Source: Cladorrhinum sp. PSN259 (taxonomy: Eukaryota; Ascomycota; Sordariomycetes; Sordariales; Podosporaceae). From it: DNA of 64,000 nucleotides. Below are positions 34,566 to 47,002 of this stretch, one piece after another. Position 1 is the first letter of the stretch. Each line of letters begins with the position of its first letter. A model generated the notes under the pieces. That model was not told the origin of the DNA. It searched no databases and saw only the letters and a program-made list of their open reading frames with translations. Location of the stretch: assembly GCA_033725935.1 (NCBI GenBank), contig MU867085.1, positions 124,001-188,000 of the forward strand. The letters are read 5' to 3'. The position numbers and the translations under genes were made by a program.

Positions 34566-36521
34566 ATGTCATCGGATACCCAAACCAAAACAATCACCAT
34601 GACGCCCGACATCCACACCCCCGTCCTGATCGTAGGCTCCGGCTCCGCAGGTCTCTGCGCCGCTTTGTGGCTCTCTCGCCTCGGAGTCCCATATACCATC
34701 CTCGAGCGCCGTGATGGTCCCCTTCAGATCGGCCAGGCAGACGGCGTCCAAACCCGTACTGTCGAAATCTTTGACTCGTTCGGTATTGCTGAACCTCTCC
34801 TCAAAGAAGCCTACCATGTTTTGGAGATTGCATTTTGGGCTCCGGATTCTACCAGTCAAGCGAAGGGCATCAAGAGGGTACGGTATGAAGCCGACAGGGA
34901 GGAAGGCGTCTCGCATCAACCGCACGTCATTCTGAACCAGGCGAGATTGAACGCTTTGATGATGGGTCAGTTGGATTTGGGCGAGGGAAAGGGCAAGATT
35001 GAGTATGAAACTGAGGTGAAGAGTGTCGAGGTTGATGAGAGTGTGGAAGAGGGGGATCTCGATGCCTGGCCGGTGAGGGTGGAGGCTGTTGACAAGGATG
35101 GGAAGGTCAATGGGTACAGGGCCAAGTACGTCCTGGTGAGTTATATCTTGCAAAACCGCATATCAGGTACCTCGGCATGAAACTGATGATCAATCACAGG
35201 GCTGCGATGGCGCACACAGCATCATCCGAAAGTCACTCGGCTACAAGATGGTAGGCGACAGCTCCGACGCCGTCTGGGGCGTCATGGACATTTATCCGCG
35301 CACAAACTTCCCAGACATCCGCAAGAAGGCCGTTGTCAATTCAAGCGTGGGAAACATTCTCATCATCCCGAGAGAAGGCGACGAGATGGTGCGATTTTAC
35401 ACTGAACTTCCGGCCGGCACCAAAGTCGGCGACGTCACTCTGGAACGACTACAGAACCATGCCAGGAAGATATTCGCACCATACGAAATGGAGTTTGCCG
35501 ACACGTTTTGGTGGTCAGCGTATTCCATTGGGCAGAGACGGGCGGATTATTTCGACAAGAACTTGAGAGTGTTCTTGACGGGAGACGCGTGCCACACTCA
35601 CTCGCCCAAGGCTGGCCAGGGCATGAATGTTAGCTTGCAGGATGGACATAATATCGGGTGGAAGTTGGGCATGATTCTGAGGGGACTGGCGAAGCCCGAG
35701 ATCCTCTCGACGTATGTTTTGGAGAGAGAGAAGACTGCTTCGGAGCTGATTGACTTTGATCGTGGGTTTACGAAGCTGTTCAACACCAAGTACCGACAGG
35801 AGCATGGAGTCACGCCGGAGCACTTTGCCGAGCAGTTCGTCAAGGCTGGGAGATATACAGCTGGACAGGCAGTGAAATATGATGCCTCTGCTGTTACAGT
35901 GGTTGGAGAGAAGGACAAAGAGCTGGTCGCCAACATCACGGTGGGTATGCGGTTCCCTACTGCACAGGTAGTCAGGTTTGCAGACGCAAAGGCCATGCAG
36001 CTTGTCAACGGCATGTTGGCAACAGGAGCATGGTATGTTGTGGTGTTTGCTGGGGATTTGTCAGAAGACAAGTCAGCAGCAAGGCTAAAGGCGGTCTCTC
36101 AAACCCTCAATGATACTGTCAAGCGGTTTACGCCATCTGAGGTCGATCCAGATTCTGTCATCGACAGGGTATTGGTCATCTCTGGAGACAGGAAGAAGGT
36201 CGAGCAGGAGGAGATCCCAGAGTTCTTTACTCCCGTGACTGGAAAGTGGAAGCTGCAGAACTTGATGAAAGTGTATGCTGATGACAGGAGTTACAACTCT
36301 GGTCATGGGCATGCCTATGAGTCTTACGGTGTGAGCCCACAGAATGGTGCCATTGTGGTTGTTCGGCCAGATCAATGTGAGTTTTCATCTCCCCTTTATT
36401 TGAGTTTATTTGAGATTGCTAACCATCTAATCAACAAACAGATGTTGCCAAGGTGTGCCAGTTGGAAGAAGCAGGCGAGCTAGAAGGGTTCTTTGGGGCG
36501 TTTCTGAATCCCGCAAAATAG
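34566..36521 (+). CDS. FAD-dependent aromatic monooxygenase (phenol 2-monooxygenase type)
   Basis: Three exons: 34566-35135, 35200-36376 and 36442-36521; 608 residues. The N-terminal Rossmann motif is LIVGSGSAGLCAALWLSRLG (GxGxxG at 24-29), followed by an ERR that would bind ribose. GCDGAHS at 191-197 is the DG fingerprint; it is formed only after removing the first intron. LTGDACHTHSPKAGQGMN (GD at 318-319) is the second FAD motif. The C-terminal 200 residues fit the thioredoxin-like dimerisation domain of phenol hydroxylases. It hydroxylates an aromatic ring with NADPH and O2; the substrate is not readable. ATG also occurs at 34562 out of frame; 34566 and 34599 are in-frame options. It follows the P450 gene on the same strand 465 bp downstream, a plausible functional pair. 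Confidence 0.92.
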
Positions 36522-37631
36522 GTAGTCTCTTTGTGTTTGTCATATTAGAACTTGGAAAAAACTGGTTGCATATGGATAGCGCTAAAATTTATCATTTGGG
36601 TAAAGATGCAGCAGCATGTCTGCTATTTCGATCCAACGCCTGTATTTCTATTCATTTCTCAACGCGAGTCTCAAAAATATCGGACAGTATTAGTAATTTA
36701 TTTCATTTTGATCTACTAGGCAAGACCAACAAATTAGACTTTTTACCTTTGCTTGACCCCGGCCAGTATCCATACCATATCGAAGTCATCCGTCATCTAG
36801 TTAAAGCCATTCCCAGCAGTGAGTGATGACATGATATACGTAATCATATCTTTGAAAACTTTTTTGCTGCAGTCCAGTTCAGGAGGCGGTCTGAATGAAA
36901 GCCTACAGATATCACAATCGATGTATTCTTTTATTTCGGCTCATCACTAGCGTATTCAAATGATCACCTTGTTTAGTTTTTGCAACCTCATAATGTTTGC
37001 TTTTACGCGTTGCCGCGAAAATGAAATTATTGAATTTTAAGGTATTTATGAATCTATAATAAACTCTACCCCTTACTTGAAAGCATTTCATCTTTACTCC
37101 TACCAAGTCACTTTTGAGCTGAGCCGCCTTAGCATGGCAACTAGAAGAGGACTCGATGAATCGAGTTTGTGAGTGTGAAAGATCTGGATAGATAGTACAT
37201 ATGGGTGGCATGGTTGCTTCGGCTGTTAGATTTGAAGAGCTAGAACCGAAAATCTGTCAACTCGAGCTTTTTGAAGCCTAGATATCATCGATTCCTAGGC
37301 CTTCAGTAGCTGGGATGTAAAATCAATCTAAGCTCATGGTAACCGAGACAGAATTCTCATCTTGACGTGTAACCGCTATAAGATGCCTTTGCGTTTCTCA
37401 CTTCTGAAACAAGAGTCTAGGTTACACTGTAAAGTTCACAGTTAAGGTACAATTTTATATCCAAACGTCTGAGACCTGGAACGAACTGTTCCTGAGTTAC
37501 CAAAGCTGTACCAGCTTTCTATCCAAGATTTCGTTACTGGGACCTGGTTCAGATCCGAGCTTACCGACAAGGCGGTTTCAAGTTGGGTGAGAGAATGTGT
37601 ATTCTCATGTTCCCTGGACACTAAACCATGG
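36522..37631. other. AT-rich intergenic, no supported gene
   Basis: Between the monooxygenase and the convergent hypothetical gene. A 99-codon ATG frame at 36912-37211 minus is Lys/Arg-rich and unrecognised; I do not call it. The region is relatively AT-rich. Confidence 0.5.
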
Positions 37632-38487
37632 TCAAGCATCCGCCATTTCCGTATCAGGATCCTTACCCTTAACTTCTTTCTCCTGATCGGCATTTAGTAC
37701 GATGAAAAGATGATCCGGCCAGTAAAACTCCTTCATGATTTTAGGGTCACGGAACCCAAGACCAGCTAATGTCTCCTTCAAATCAAGGATCATGCTGGCG
37801 CCAGGAAATGCGGCCCTCGTTCCGGTCACAAATGAAGTATCTTTGACATGCCGAGGTTGGTTGCACCAGTCACCTTCAATGTAGGGCGGATAGTAGTCAG
37901 AGTAGATCTTGTAAAGTTGCACCGCCCAAAAAAAGTCTTGATATACGACGGGAAAATCTTCGTGACCTAGTGTGACGCTTGACGCTGGGCTCGAGCGACT
38001 GGGACTCGGGTGGGAGTCAGTCTTGTGTATCCAGTGCGGTTGCTGTGAGTGAAATCAAAGTCACTTACCAATCATCCTGAACGGGAACCCGATAGCGAGC
38101 AATAATTTGGCCAGTAACCATGAAGACGGGAGGAGAGGTCTGGCGATCGGCTTGGGACATGAAGGCGCCCTTGACGTAGTCGCTGATATAATTTACGGTA
38201 GGGTGAAACTTAAAGATATCAAGGGCGTTGAAGTCGCGGTAGTTTTCGACAGTGTCTTTGAAAGGGGTGACATGGCCTTGTTGGCGTGGGTTCTCCCACT
38301 GCAATGGCTGTCGCTCCTTCAATAAGCTGTTGTGGAACTCGATGGCGTTGCAGATGGGTTCTCCCGGGTTGGTGTCTATGACCTCTTCGATGTGATGCAG
38401 GTCGCGAACGATATGGCCGAGGATATTTCTGTCAGCTGGCTTGCTGGGCAGAATGAACCACCAGGTCTTTCTCCGTTCGAAGGACAT
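37632..38487 (-). CDS. conserved-looking protein, unrecognised
   Basis: Two exons on the minus strand: 38487-38069 and 37998-37632; 261 residues. The frame opens earlier at a TTG (38544), but the first ATG is 38487 (MSFERRKTWWFILPSKP). The splice keeps phase and gives a continuous protein rich in aromatic residues (VVYQDFFWAVQLYKIYSDYY). No signal peptide, membrane segment or known motif is visible. The many His/Trp/Tyr residues and even composition suggest a folded globular protein. It ends in an acidic tail (DPDTEMADA). It is divergent from the uL15m gene across 480 bp. I cannot assign a function. Confidence 0.68.
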
Positions 38488-38967
38488 GGGGATTTGATGA
38501 GGCGATTGTTGAGGAGGTTGGTGGGGTTTGACCAAGACTCGCAAGATGGGGTGCCTGCATCTAAAATGGAATCTGAGAAAGAAAGAACGGCCACCAATTC
38601 AAGATGTGAGTTATCATTTAAGGTTCAGGACAACGGGGCAGTGAGCCCACCACGTGTTTGTCAAGCATTAATGTGAACTGTATAAAGCTGCCAGGTTGGT
38701 CCAAGCAAATGATTCACACATGCATTGAGAATTAATTTGTTGTCGTTGAACATGGACAACAGGTCAGGTAATACTAGTACCAGAGGGTAAGGTGTAAGTC
38801 GCTTGACAGCTGCTGCCAACTGCTCAACTTTGGCAGAGCATTTTCGAATGCTTGGGTGGGTCCGCTGTGCCGACCAATGGAGCTAAGGTACGCTGGCCGG
38901 GCATTTCTGTAGCGAAGCGATTTTTGAGCGACGAAGAGTAAATATACCCCAGATCCCAAACCCAGCT
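38488..38967. promoter_or_regulatory. divergent promoter (unknown protein / uL15m)
   Basis: 480 bp between divergent starts; both promoters lie here. No clear TATA or operator could be assigned. Confidence 0.45.
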
Positions 38968-39928
38968 ATGCCTCCAAGATTACCCTTTGCGCTGGCGGCG
39001 CGATGCTGCAGGGCGCCCATTGAGGTTCCCCAGAGGCAGCCGTCACTGGTTTCACTCTTCGCCGCCCTCTCCGTGCAGACGAGAAGCGCCTCTATCCTCG
39101 CCAGTCTCTCCGACAACAAGGGTGCCTATCACAAGCGCATTCGAAAAGGTCGTGGTGCCTCGTCCGGCTATGGTAAGACCTCGGGTCGTGGTCAGAAGGG
39201 TACAAAGGCCCGTGGCAGCATCAATCCGTGGTTCCAGGGTGGTCAGACTCCCTTGATCTTCAGCCATGGTCAGAAGGGTTTCGTCAACCAGTAAGTTTGC
39301 GCAATGTTTGTCCTGGCGCGGTGCCCACCCCTAATAACCCTCTTCTCCCAGCCGTGCCCCCGTCATGTCCGAATTGAATCTCGACCGAGTCCAGTCATGG
39401 ATCGACACCGGCCGTCTCGACCCCACGAAGCCCATCACACCCACCGAGCTGATGCGCTCCGGCATTATTGGCAAGAAGATCAAGGACGGCATCAAGCTCC
39501 TAGCCCGCGGCAAGGACGACCTCAAGACCCCGATCGAGATTGTTGTTTCGAGAGCATCCGCTGCGGCTATTGAGGCCATCGAGGCCGTCGGTGGAAAGAT
39601 CACCACCAGATTTTACACCAAGGAGGCTCTGAAGCGCTTGGCCAAGGGCGACAGTGTTCACAGTGACAAGCCTCTCCCCGTTGGGCCCGAGCATGTCGAG
39701 AGTATTTTGGAGCAGGCGAGGTCGACCAAGAAGCATCTCTACCGGTTGCCCGACCCGACGAGCAGATGGGATATCGAGTACTACCGGGACCCCGCACACA
39801 GAGGATATCTCAGCCACACCCTCAAGCCTGGCGAGTCCCCCAGTTTGTACTTCAAGGTGCCAGGAGAGAAGGTCATGGTCACCCAGAAGACCAAGAAGGC
39901 GCAGAGCGAGGAGGCCAAGCTCTTCTAG
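38968..39928 (+). CDS. MRPL10: mitochondrial large-subunit ribosomal protein uL15m
   Basis: Two exons: 38968-39290 and 39352-39928; 299 residues. The N-terminus is rich in Arg/Ala/Pro without acids for about 40 residues, a mitochondrial presequence. The uL15 hallmark follows: RIRKGRGASSGYGKTSGRGQ with KGTKARG, then FQGGQTPL. The central part (VDxxxLMRSGIIGKKIKDGIKLLARG) fits L15 and the long C-terminal extension is typical of fungal mitochondrial versions. The protein binds 23S-like rRNA in the mitochondrial 54S subunit. The symbol is that of the yeast orthologue. Only the splice joins FVN to HRAPVMSEL. Confidence 0.95.
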
Positions 39929-40571
39929 GTCCGGTCCTGAGCCTGGGTTTGGGATGGTCTGTGTATTCTATAATGTCCAAAATAACAAAATTTTGCTGTA
40001 CAAAATGTTTCAGAGTAAACAAATCTGGAAATGGTCCAGGTAAGGTTGTGGCTGACATTTGACGCCAAGTCCAAAAGCGGAGTGTCCCGCTTTCCCAGCT
40101 TCCAGAGGCACGCAAGCTACCCCTGTCCTGCCGGCCGTGCTCCTCCGTGGGAGCCAACTCTTAGCGGTTACAGGCGGCGGCTTACAGCAGCTCCCCGTCA
40201 TTGAAGGAGGGCCTGAGCTTGTTCCATGTTCCAGCCTTCCATCTCTTCCAGGTTCACCAACTCCAAGTTTCTGGTGTCAGAGTTTACATCGTCTTTCAAC
40301 TACAGAAGGACTGCCAATCTGCTTCCCCAAGTCTCTTATCGAATGCGTTCATGATATTTGCAGTCCATTTCCATTTTCTCCGTGATTAGTCCCCAATTGC
40401 GCGTTCTGTTGTATTACGCAGCGCATTACGACACTGACTTATCTCCTTTGCTTGGTCGACCATCCCACCAACAAACCACAAAAGGGGGACTTGAGAGCTA
40501 TTGTCCAAGAAATCATCTTTTCCCGGTCATTGTCTTACTGCCTTTTTCAAACTTCTTGAACAAACATCAGC
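39929..40571. other. intergenic, uL15m 3' end and MVP1 promoter
   Basis: No supported gene. Frames on both strands at 40059-40385 are Pro/Ser-rich and start without ATG. Confidence 0.5.
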
Positions 40572-43181
40572 ATGTCTCTCTTCGGTAGCTCCCCACCAGA
40601 CTCGTCGTCCTCTGCGATTGGCTCGACCAACTTGGCCCAGCACAGTAAATCGTCGCTCTTCGAAGATGAATCACCAATGACGAAATCAACAACCACGGCA
40701 CTCTTTGCGGACGATGACCCGGGATCCGACTCGCCGTGGGACATGCCGACTCCTCGAAAGCAGCAGACCCGTTCCGAGCTGATCCGAACCCTCCTCCCAC
40801 CCTCTGATGTCCCCGAGAGCTATGTCGAGACCTTTGACGCGGTGGTGCGCGAAGATGGTAGCGATGGGCGTGTTACATCTGGTGGGATCGCAAGAACACT
40901 AGCCGCTGCGAAGCTAGGAGCCGACGCGCAGGCGCGCATCATGGGAATTGTGGTTCCCAGCGGGAGCAGCGAGGAATTCACCTTGGGACGGGGCGAGTTC
41001 AATGTTTTGTTGGCTTTGATTGGCCTTGCCCAGGAGGGCGAGACTGTTAGTCTTGACGGAGTCGACGAGCGACGCAGAAGTGAGTGACAACCTCCACCAC
41101 CACCCACACGCACCCCCGCACCGCTATCCTTGCTTGGGAAACTTCTATGTGCATTTGCATATCCCACCACACACTGCTGCCCCCTCCCTTATCTTATCAT
41201 TTATACCTGGAGGTTGTTCAACCACCTGGATTTCCCAGCCGCTGTTAATCTTGTATCTTGGGATTGCCTGCACGTCCAACGCTCAAGTGGACCCTATCTG
41301 CAGGCATCGTTCAAGCTAACCTGGTTGTGTCAATCCCAGGCCTACCCCAGCCAAAGCTCCACGGCATCATCGAGATCACGCCCGCCCTGCCGCACGTCTC
41401 CGAACTTGCTGCGAAACCACCTCAACGGCCAGTCTCCCCGCCGAAAACCACCAAATACCCTTCTTCCCCTGTGAGGGACCGTACCCTGCGGAAGGCGCCC
41501 ATGGACTACCCCGAGGATCCTTGGAACACGCCCGACGTGCACAAGGACCACAACCATGCCCCAGAACCGCCCCGACAGAACGGCAACGATATACCCAGCT
41601 CGGCTGCCCACGAGAATGGAAGTAGCGTGTTCAGCACCAGCCCAGAGGCTACTCTTCCCGGTCGAACAACGTCGACGTTCACCACGAGCGCCCCTGCATC
41701 TAGTGTTGGACCGGTAACCCAAAATACGCCTTCGTGGGGTTTCTTTGATGGAAATCCTTCTTCGGTTGGCAGCGGCTTTGACAGCCAACCGAGCATTCCC
41801 ACCATCCCCTTCGTCGGCGCAGTTCCTCCGGTTCCCCAAGAGACCATCATCAGTCAACCTCCTCTGGCACCTACTCCCGCGAGGACGATCGGTGGGAGCG
41901 CAAGGCCCGGCCCTTCAGTGGAGGAGAACATCTTGGTGAACCTTTTGCCTGAGAAGGAGGGCATGTTTTTCTTTCAACATCACAACTATGAGGTCACAAG
42001 TTCTAGGCGAGCCAGCAAGGTTATTCGACGATACAGCGATTTTGTGTGGTTACTGGACTGCCTCCACAAGAGATATCCTTTCAGAGTACTGCCGCTGTTG
42101 CCTCCAAAGAGGGTTGCGGTAAACGGCAATCATCTATCAAACGACGGGGCATTTATTGAGAAGCGACGTCGCGGCCTGGCTAGGTTCCTCAACGCACTCG
42201 TCAAGCATCCTGTTCTCAGCCAGGAGCAGCTGGTGATTATGTTTCTGACAGTTCCAACGGTAAGTAAAGCCACAAATACTGTTTCCCCGCCGTGGCCGTC
42301 CAACTAACAGATGGAGGTCCAGGAGCTATCGGTTTGGCGGAAGCAGGCCACCATTTTCGTTCAAGACGAGTTTGTTGGCCGGCCTCTTCCGCCCGGATTG
42401 GAGGATTCCCTTCCCCCGACCCTTGAAGAACTATTTGAGCGAACCCGAACAGGTGTGAAACGCAGTGCTGAGCTTTACATTGGAGTTTGCAACATCATGG
42501 ACAGACTGGTCAAGCGCGCAGAGGGTGTTGCAGCCGATCATGCCCGGGTCGCGCTGTCACTGACGTCCCTGACTGAGGCCAGCGCTGATACTTACGCCAC
42601 CGACGCGAATGATGTACCTTTGCTTAATGATGGTCTTCAAGCGATGAGCCAGCATCTTCGGACAGCTCAGAGCCTCATGGAGGATGAGGCGCGCGCCTGG
42701 GATGAGGGAGTGTTGGAAGACTTGAAGCGCCAGCGAGACGCGCTTGTCAGCTTGAGGGATCTCTTTGACCGAAGGGAAAGACTGGATAAAGATAACATTC
42801 CGTTTCTGGAACGACGCATTGCGACGAACGAGAATAAGCTTGCTGCGCTGCGAGCAAAACCGGATGTCAAGCCTGGAGAGCAGGAAAAAGTCGTCGAAGC
42901 AATCATCAAGGTAATATATCAGCTGATATTTTCTATAAAGAAGTGGGATTGGTTACTGACGGAAACTACAGGATAAGGAGTCGATTGTCAGCCAGCATAA
43001 CCGATCCGTTTTTGTCAAGGAGTGTCTAAGGGACGAGCTGGTTTACTTCCAGCATACGCAATACAATGTGTCACGGTGGAACCAAGATTGGGCACAAGAG
43101 AGGGTCAAGTATGCCGAGATGTTGGCGGACAACTGGCGCGGCCTTATTGATGACCTCGAAGGCATGCCTCTCGGTGATTAG
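40572..43181 (+). CDS. MVP1: sorting nexin Mvp1 (PX-BAR)
   Basis: Four exons: 40572-41079, 41340-42259, 42311-42910 and 42972-43181; 745 residues. The N-terminus is disordered with an EH-like region (VPESYVETFDAVV, VTSGGIARTLAAAKLG), then LPQPKLHGIIEI. A PX domain follows at about 385-480 with VIRRYSDFVWLLDCL, YPFRVLPLLPPKR and RRRGLARFLNAL, which bind phosphatidylinositol 3-phosphate. The last 260 residues form the BAR-type helical domain. Mvp1 acts in retromer-related recycling from endosomes. The first intron (260 nt) is long for this genome but the join RRRS-LPQP keeps phase. Confidence 0.95.
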
Positions 43182-44499
43182 GAGAGTTCACGAGATGGTT
43201 CTGCCATTAGGCAGAGTTCTGCGGGCAAGGGGAAGGGTCGACTGTACAGCGACAATAGCAAACAGCGTGGGGGGCATGTTGAGAGACCGGCCAGCCCCAA
43301 GACGGCTGAAATTCAACTCTGAGCATTTGTTCGAGTGCTGGCGCTCCACGCGGGAAGAGCGCGTACAGTGCTGTCAGTTCGATAGGTTTCACTTGGCCGT
43401 CAACAGCGGCAGATGGTGTTCATGAAGGTGATGGAAGAAGAGAGACTGCTGCCACGAGAGAGAACTCGGCCCGAACAACACAAAGGGACGGATAAAAGTT
43501 TTACACAATATTTTTTCTTTTCTTGTCAACATGGCGATATCCACAGATGATGGGGATGATGGGAGGTGTTTATTTATATTGCCATTCAGGGGTGGATTGG
43601 GCAACGAGGATGTATAAAGGACGTGGCAAGGCCGCTCTCAAGTCACGATACCCGTTTTTTTGTAAAGACCATGCCACAAGTTTCTGATGTCATTAATGTT
43701 ATATATCTCGTTTATGATTATGCTCAATTTCTATCTCAAGACAGCTTCAAGTTGGCCCAACAAGACTGTAACCAGACCCGAGGGGTTGCAATGCCAAGCC
43801 ATGACAGCTCTCAATTAGGGCAGCGATAGCGATAGGCTGGCATCTTTGGGGTGCGGAATCCCCGCCATGACGTTTTTGTCTTTTGTTTTCTCTCTTTTTT
43901 TTCTCCCCATCAGCCTTGCCTTGAGGTGGTGTCCACGGATAATTAATAGCCAGCTAACGTGCCACTGCCACTCAAGCGTCCCACGCGGTTGCCGCCCAGA
44001 AGCTCAACCTCCGTCTGACTGTTTTGCGCAACGCCATTTCCTATCGCGCACTCCCAAAGCAGCAGCAGCAGACACGAGCAGCCTCAACCACGACTACCCC
44101 GCGATTCGGATCAGACACCCGATTGAGCATTTAGGGCCCTTGACCCCCTTACCAGAATTCATCTTGGCGATCTGAACCCGAACAGCACATCCCGCACGCA
44201 CCGCATCCGCCGCATCCCGCTCCCCTCCATCTCACACGACGCTTGTGCCCGATCACGACTCTTGACGACTTGTGAAGGCGGCTTCCCAGCCAGATACTAA
44301 AGAGGTCCAAAGTTGTCGACTGTGCTTATCGCTCCATCTCTCTCTGTCGTTCTCAGACCTCTAACTCATCCACTCATTCACTCTCACAACCCGTCGAGAG
44401 CCGTGTTATTGCTGCTGGCTGGCTGTTGCTGCAGTCTCCCGTGCGACTGAGAGGAAGCAAGTTTCAACAAGAAAAACAGAGAACGAGACTCGAGGCAAG
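43182..44499. other. intergenic, DCN1 promoter and leader
   Basis: 1.3 kb without a supported gene. The last 350 bp are C-rich with CTCTCT and CACTCA repeats, typical of a fungal 5' leader. Frames at 43066-43425 and 43846-44175 lack family resemblance. Confidence 0.5.
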
Positions 44500-47002
44500 A
44501 TGCCGCCGGCACCGTCCACCACAGCGCAGCGCAGGCTGGTCATGCAGTTTTGTGAGGCGACAAGTGCACCTAGGGAACATGCACAACATGTAAGTTTCAT
44601 CAACGAGGAACACAAACCGTGGTTTTTTCTTTCTTTTTCTTTTCGTCAAGCACGTCCCGTCATACCGTATAATGGCCCCGAAAAGCAAAGGTTACCCCCT
44701 TTCTTTCGGCCCGATATCGATGGGCCCTATCTTTTTTCCCCCAATCCTTGTCAAGTACCGTATGACCCGCTTGCTGACCTGTTTGAACCTGGATTTTGCT
44801 GGAATGCTACAGTACCTGAGAGTCTCGAACTACGATCTCAATGTTGCTGTAAACCGGTAAGTCTGTCTTGATTTCTTTCTTTATTTCCTTTTCAAGCTGT
44901 ATGGAGACACCATGCCCGTATTCTCTCGATACGGCAACACTGCCCGTTCTCGATCCATTGGCTCGGGAATTATGTGGAGGCATGGAAGCCGTCATGGAAG
45001 GACAAGCAGGAAGGGAAAACAAAAGAGAGATCGGCAAGAAATTGCGACACAATGTCTCATATGGTAGTTTGTTTCGCGCAAAGTTGTGTACCAGACAAAC
45101 AACCTTGTGCAACCCGACCTTCTTTTTCTTTTTTCTTTTCTCTTTTCTTTCTTTCTTTTCGTCTGCCTGCCCTCCCTTTACCACGCGGCCGGGACAGCAG
45201 CCCCCTCCCCAGAATAACTCCCCAGTCCAAGAAAGAGGCTATATTGCTTGTGACGCTTGACGGCGGCATCTGAGTGGAGCCGGATGTTATCCTCATCTTT
45301 GAGTAGAAAGAGGCAAGCATTGATCCGCCAGCCCCGGGCTTGTCATTCTTTCGGTCTCTCTTTTTTTATTTTTTTACTTTTATTCTTTTGGTCTTGTTAA
45401 ACTTTATATTTTTGTTTCTTAAACTTTGGTCTTTTTTGGCATTTTACTTTGGAATTTTTTGGAATTTGAGACGATTTCACAAAATCGCACCTTCCTTCCT
45501 TTTATTTTCACCAAACGACCTGGTACACTTGCAATGGCAGCAGGTGCAGTGGACGACGCAAATCCGGACGACGCCCAAACCATGTTCAGTCGTTTGTTCC
45601 TTTCATGTTTTCACAAGCGCCCGTCGTCATCGCCGCCATCCTCAAAACAAAAACACGATCAATCGTCGACCGAATCATCGCTCCGCAGTGAAGGAGCATC
45701 AACTGAGACGGATAGCGGCGATTCTTCCAAAGACCACCACCAATCCGCTGCTGCAGCCAACCAACGCCACACGTCATCCCCACCACAACCACCAAGACCA
45801 ACCCCAAAAGAACCTCCACCCCAACCTACTGCTGCTGCTGCTGCTGCAACGTCAAAAAGAGGCATCATGCCCAAGGCTAGGAACACCAGGTCGGCAGCTA
45901 AAGCGGCTGCGGCGGCCGGCAGTCCAGCTTCAGAGCCATATACAAAGCCCGATAAGGCGGCGTCCAAGGCCAAGGCCAAGTCCAAGTCCAAGTCCAAGTC
46001 GGTCTTTTCTTGATGCCATTATTCTTTCTTTTTTGTAACAAGCGATTGAAGTGTCGATTGCGGGATGCAGCAGCTATTTCATCTATTATTCTGGGTGGGG
46101 ATGGGATCGCTAATCTTGGCTTTTAAATATTACAGATACCTCTCGATTCCCGAAGTCCAAAACGGGGCAGGTGCAGGTAGAGCGAGCAACAGGGCGCAAA
46201 ACGCCGAGAAGCTCAACGAGATATTTAACGGCCTCGTCACTGGTACGACAGATACTCACCCCCTTCGAATGACTTGCACCAAAAACCGACGAAGCTAACA
46301 CCGTTTCACGCAGACGACGACAGAGAAGGCGACAGCGATGGAAACACTCTGAGTGCCCAATCAGTCATAGGGTACATCGAATCCCTCGGCGCCGACCCAA
46401 ACACCTACGAATCACTCCTCGTGCACGACATCCTCCAGGCGGAAGAGCTCTATCGGATTACCCGGAAGGAATTCGTCGAGGGTTGGCAGCGAGTAAACGA
46501 GAACCACTCCGAAGTCACGCCCGACCACGCCGCCCACAAGAAATTCGTGAAGCAGTCGTCAGATAAGCTCGGCAAGGACCAGGAAGCCTTCAAGAAGCTG
46601 TACCAGTACGCTTTCAACGCGGGGACGGAATCTGTGGACGGCAAGAGACAAAAGAGCATGGGGATGGGCACGGCGCTGGGGTGCTGGGAGGCACTGTTCC
46701 ACCCCCAGATTGGTCACGCATGGAAGTCGCCGAGCGTCAACTGGTTGGAGGTCTGGCAGCAGTTCTTGACGGACAAATTTCTGGTCGACGGCAAGTTCAC
46801 CAGGACTGTGAGCAAGGATCTGTGGAACCAAACGCTTGTTTTCGCCAACAAGACGTTGGAGGATGAGACCCTTGGGTTTTGGAACGAGGATCAGGCTTGG
46901 CCTGGAATTATTGACGACTTTGCTGCTTGGTGCAAGGAGAAAGAGATCGTGACGGTCGTGGAGAAGAAGGAGGGGGATGAGGGTATGGAGATTGATGATT
47001 AG
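44500..47002 (+). CDS. DCN1: DCN1-like cullin neddylation protein
   Basis: Four exons: 44500-44589, 44813-44856, 46136-46242 and 46314-47002; 309 residues. The first two exons encode a UBA-like helix bundle (AQRRLVMQFCEATSAPREHA, YLRVSNYDLNVAVNRYLSIP). The rest is the PONY/DCUN1 domain: SAQSVIGYIESLGADP, ITRKEFVEGWQ, LGCWEALF, KDLWNQTLVFANKTLEDE, and FWNEDQAWPGIIDDFAAWC. Dcn1 is a co-E3 that promotes Nedd8 (Rub1) attachment to cullins and binds acetylated Ubc12. The third intron-exon structure is odd: the second intron (44857-46135) is 1279 nt, far longer than any other in the window, and contains an ORF. All joins keep phase. Confidence 0.93.
45534..46013 (+). CDS. ORF nested in DCN1 intron, low-complexity, unrecognised
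   Basis: A 159-codon frame with a true ATG in good context (G at -3, G at +4), wholly inside the long DCN1 intron and on the same strand. The product starts with MAAGAVDDANPDDAQ, has a short hydrophobic-aromatic patch (MFSRLFLSCFHKRP), then Ser/Thr, Gln/Pro and poly-Ala stretches and a Lys/Ser repeat (KAKSKSKSKSK) near the end. This is disordered and could be a small nuclear protein, an alternative DCN1 start exon, or chance. No family is recognised. A long pyrimidine-rich tract lies just upstream (45110-45480). Confidence 0.35.
   Translation: MAAGAVDDANPDDAQTMFSRLFLSCFHKRPSSSPPSSKQKHDQSSTESSLRSEGASTETDSGDSSKDHHQSAAAANQRHTSSPPQPPRPTPKEPPPQPTAAAAAATSKRGIMPKARNTRSAAKAAAAAGSPASEPYTKPDKAASKAKAKSKSKSKSVFS

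Noticed and set aside
36912..37211. 99-codon minus-strand ATG frame
   Set aside because: Lys/Arg-rich AT-driven composition, no motif and no splice partners.
45340..46038. 232-codon frame overlapping the nested DCN1-intron ORF
   Set aside because: Out-of-frame shadow with Arg/Pro runs from a pyrimidine-rich tract; the 45534 ATG frame is the better candidate.
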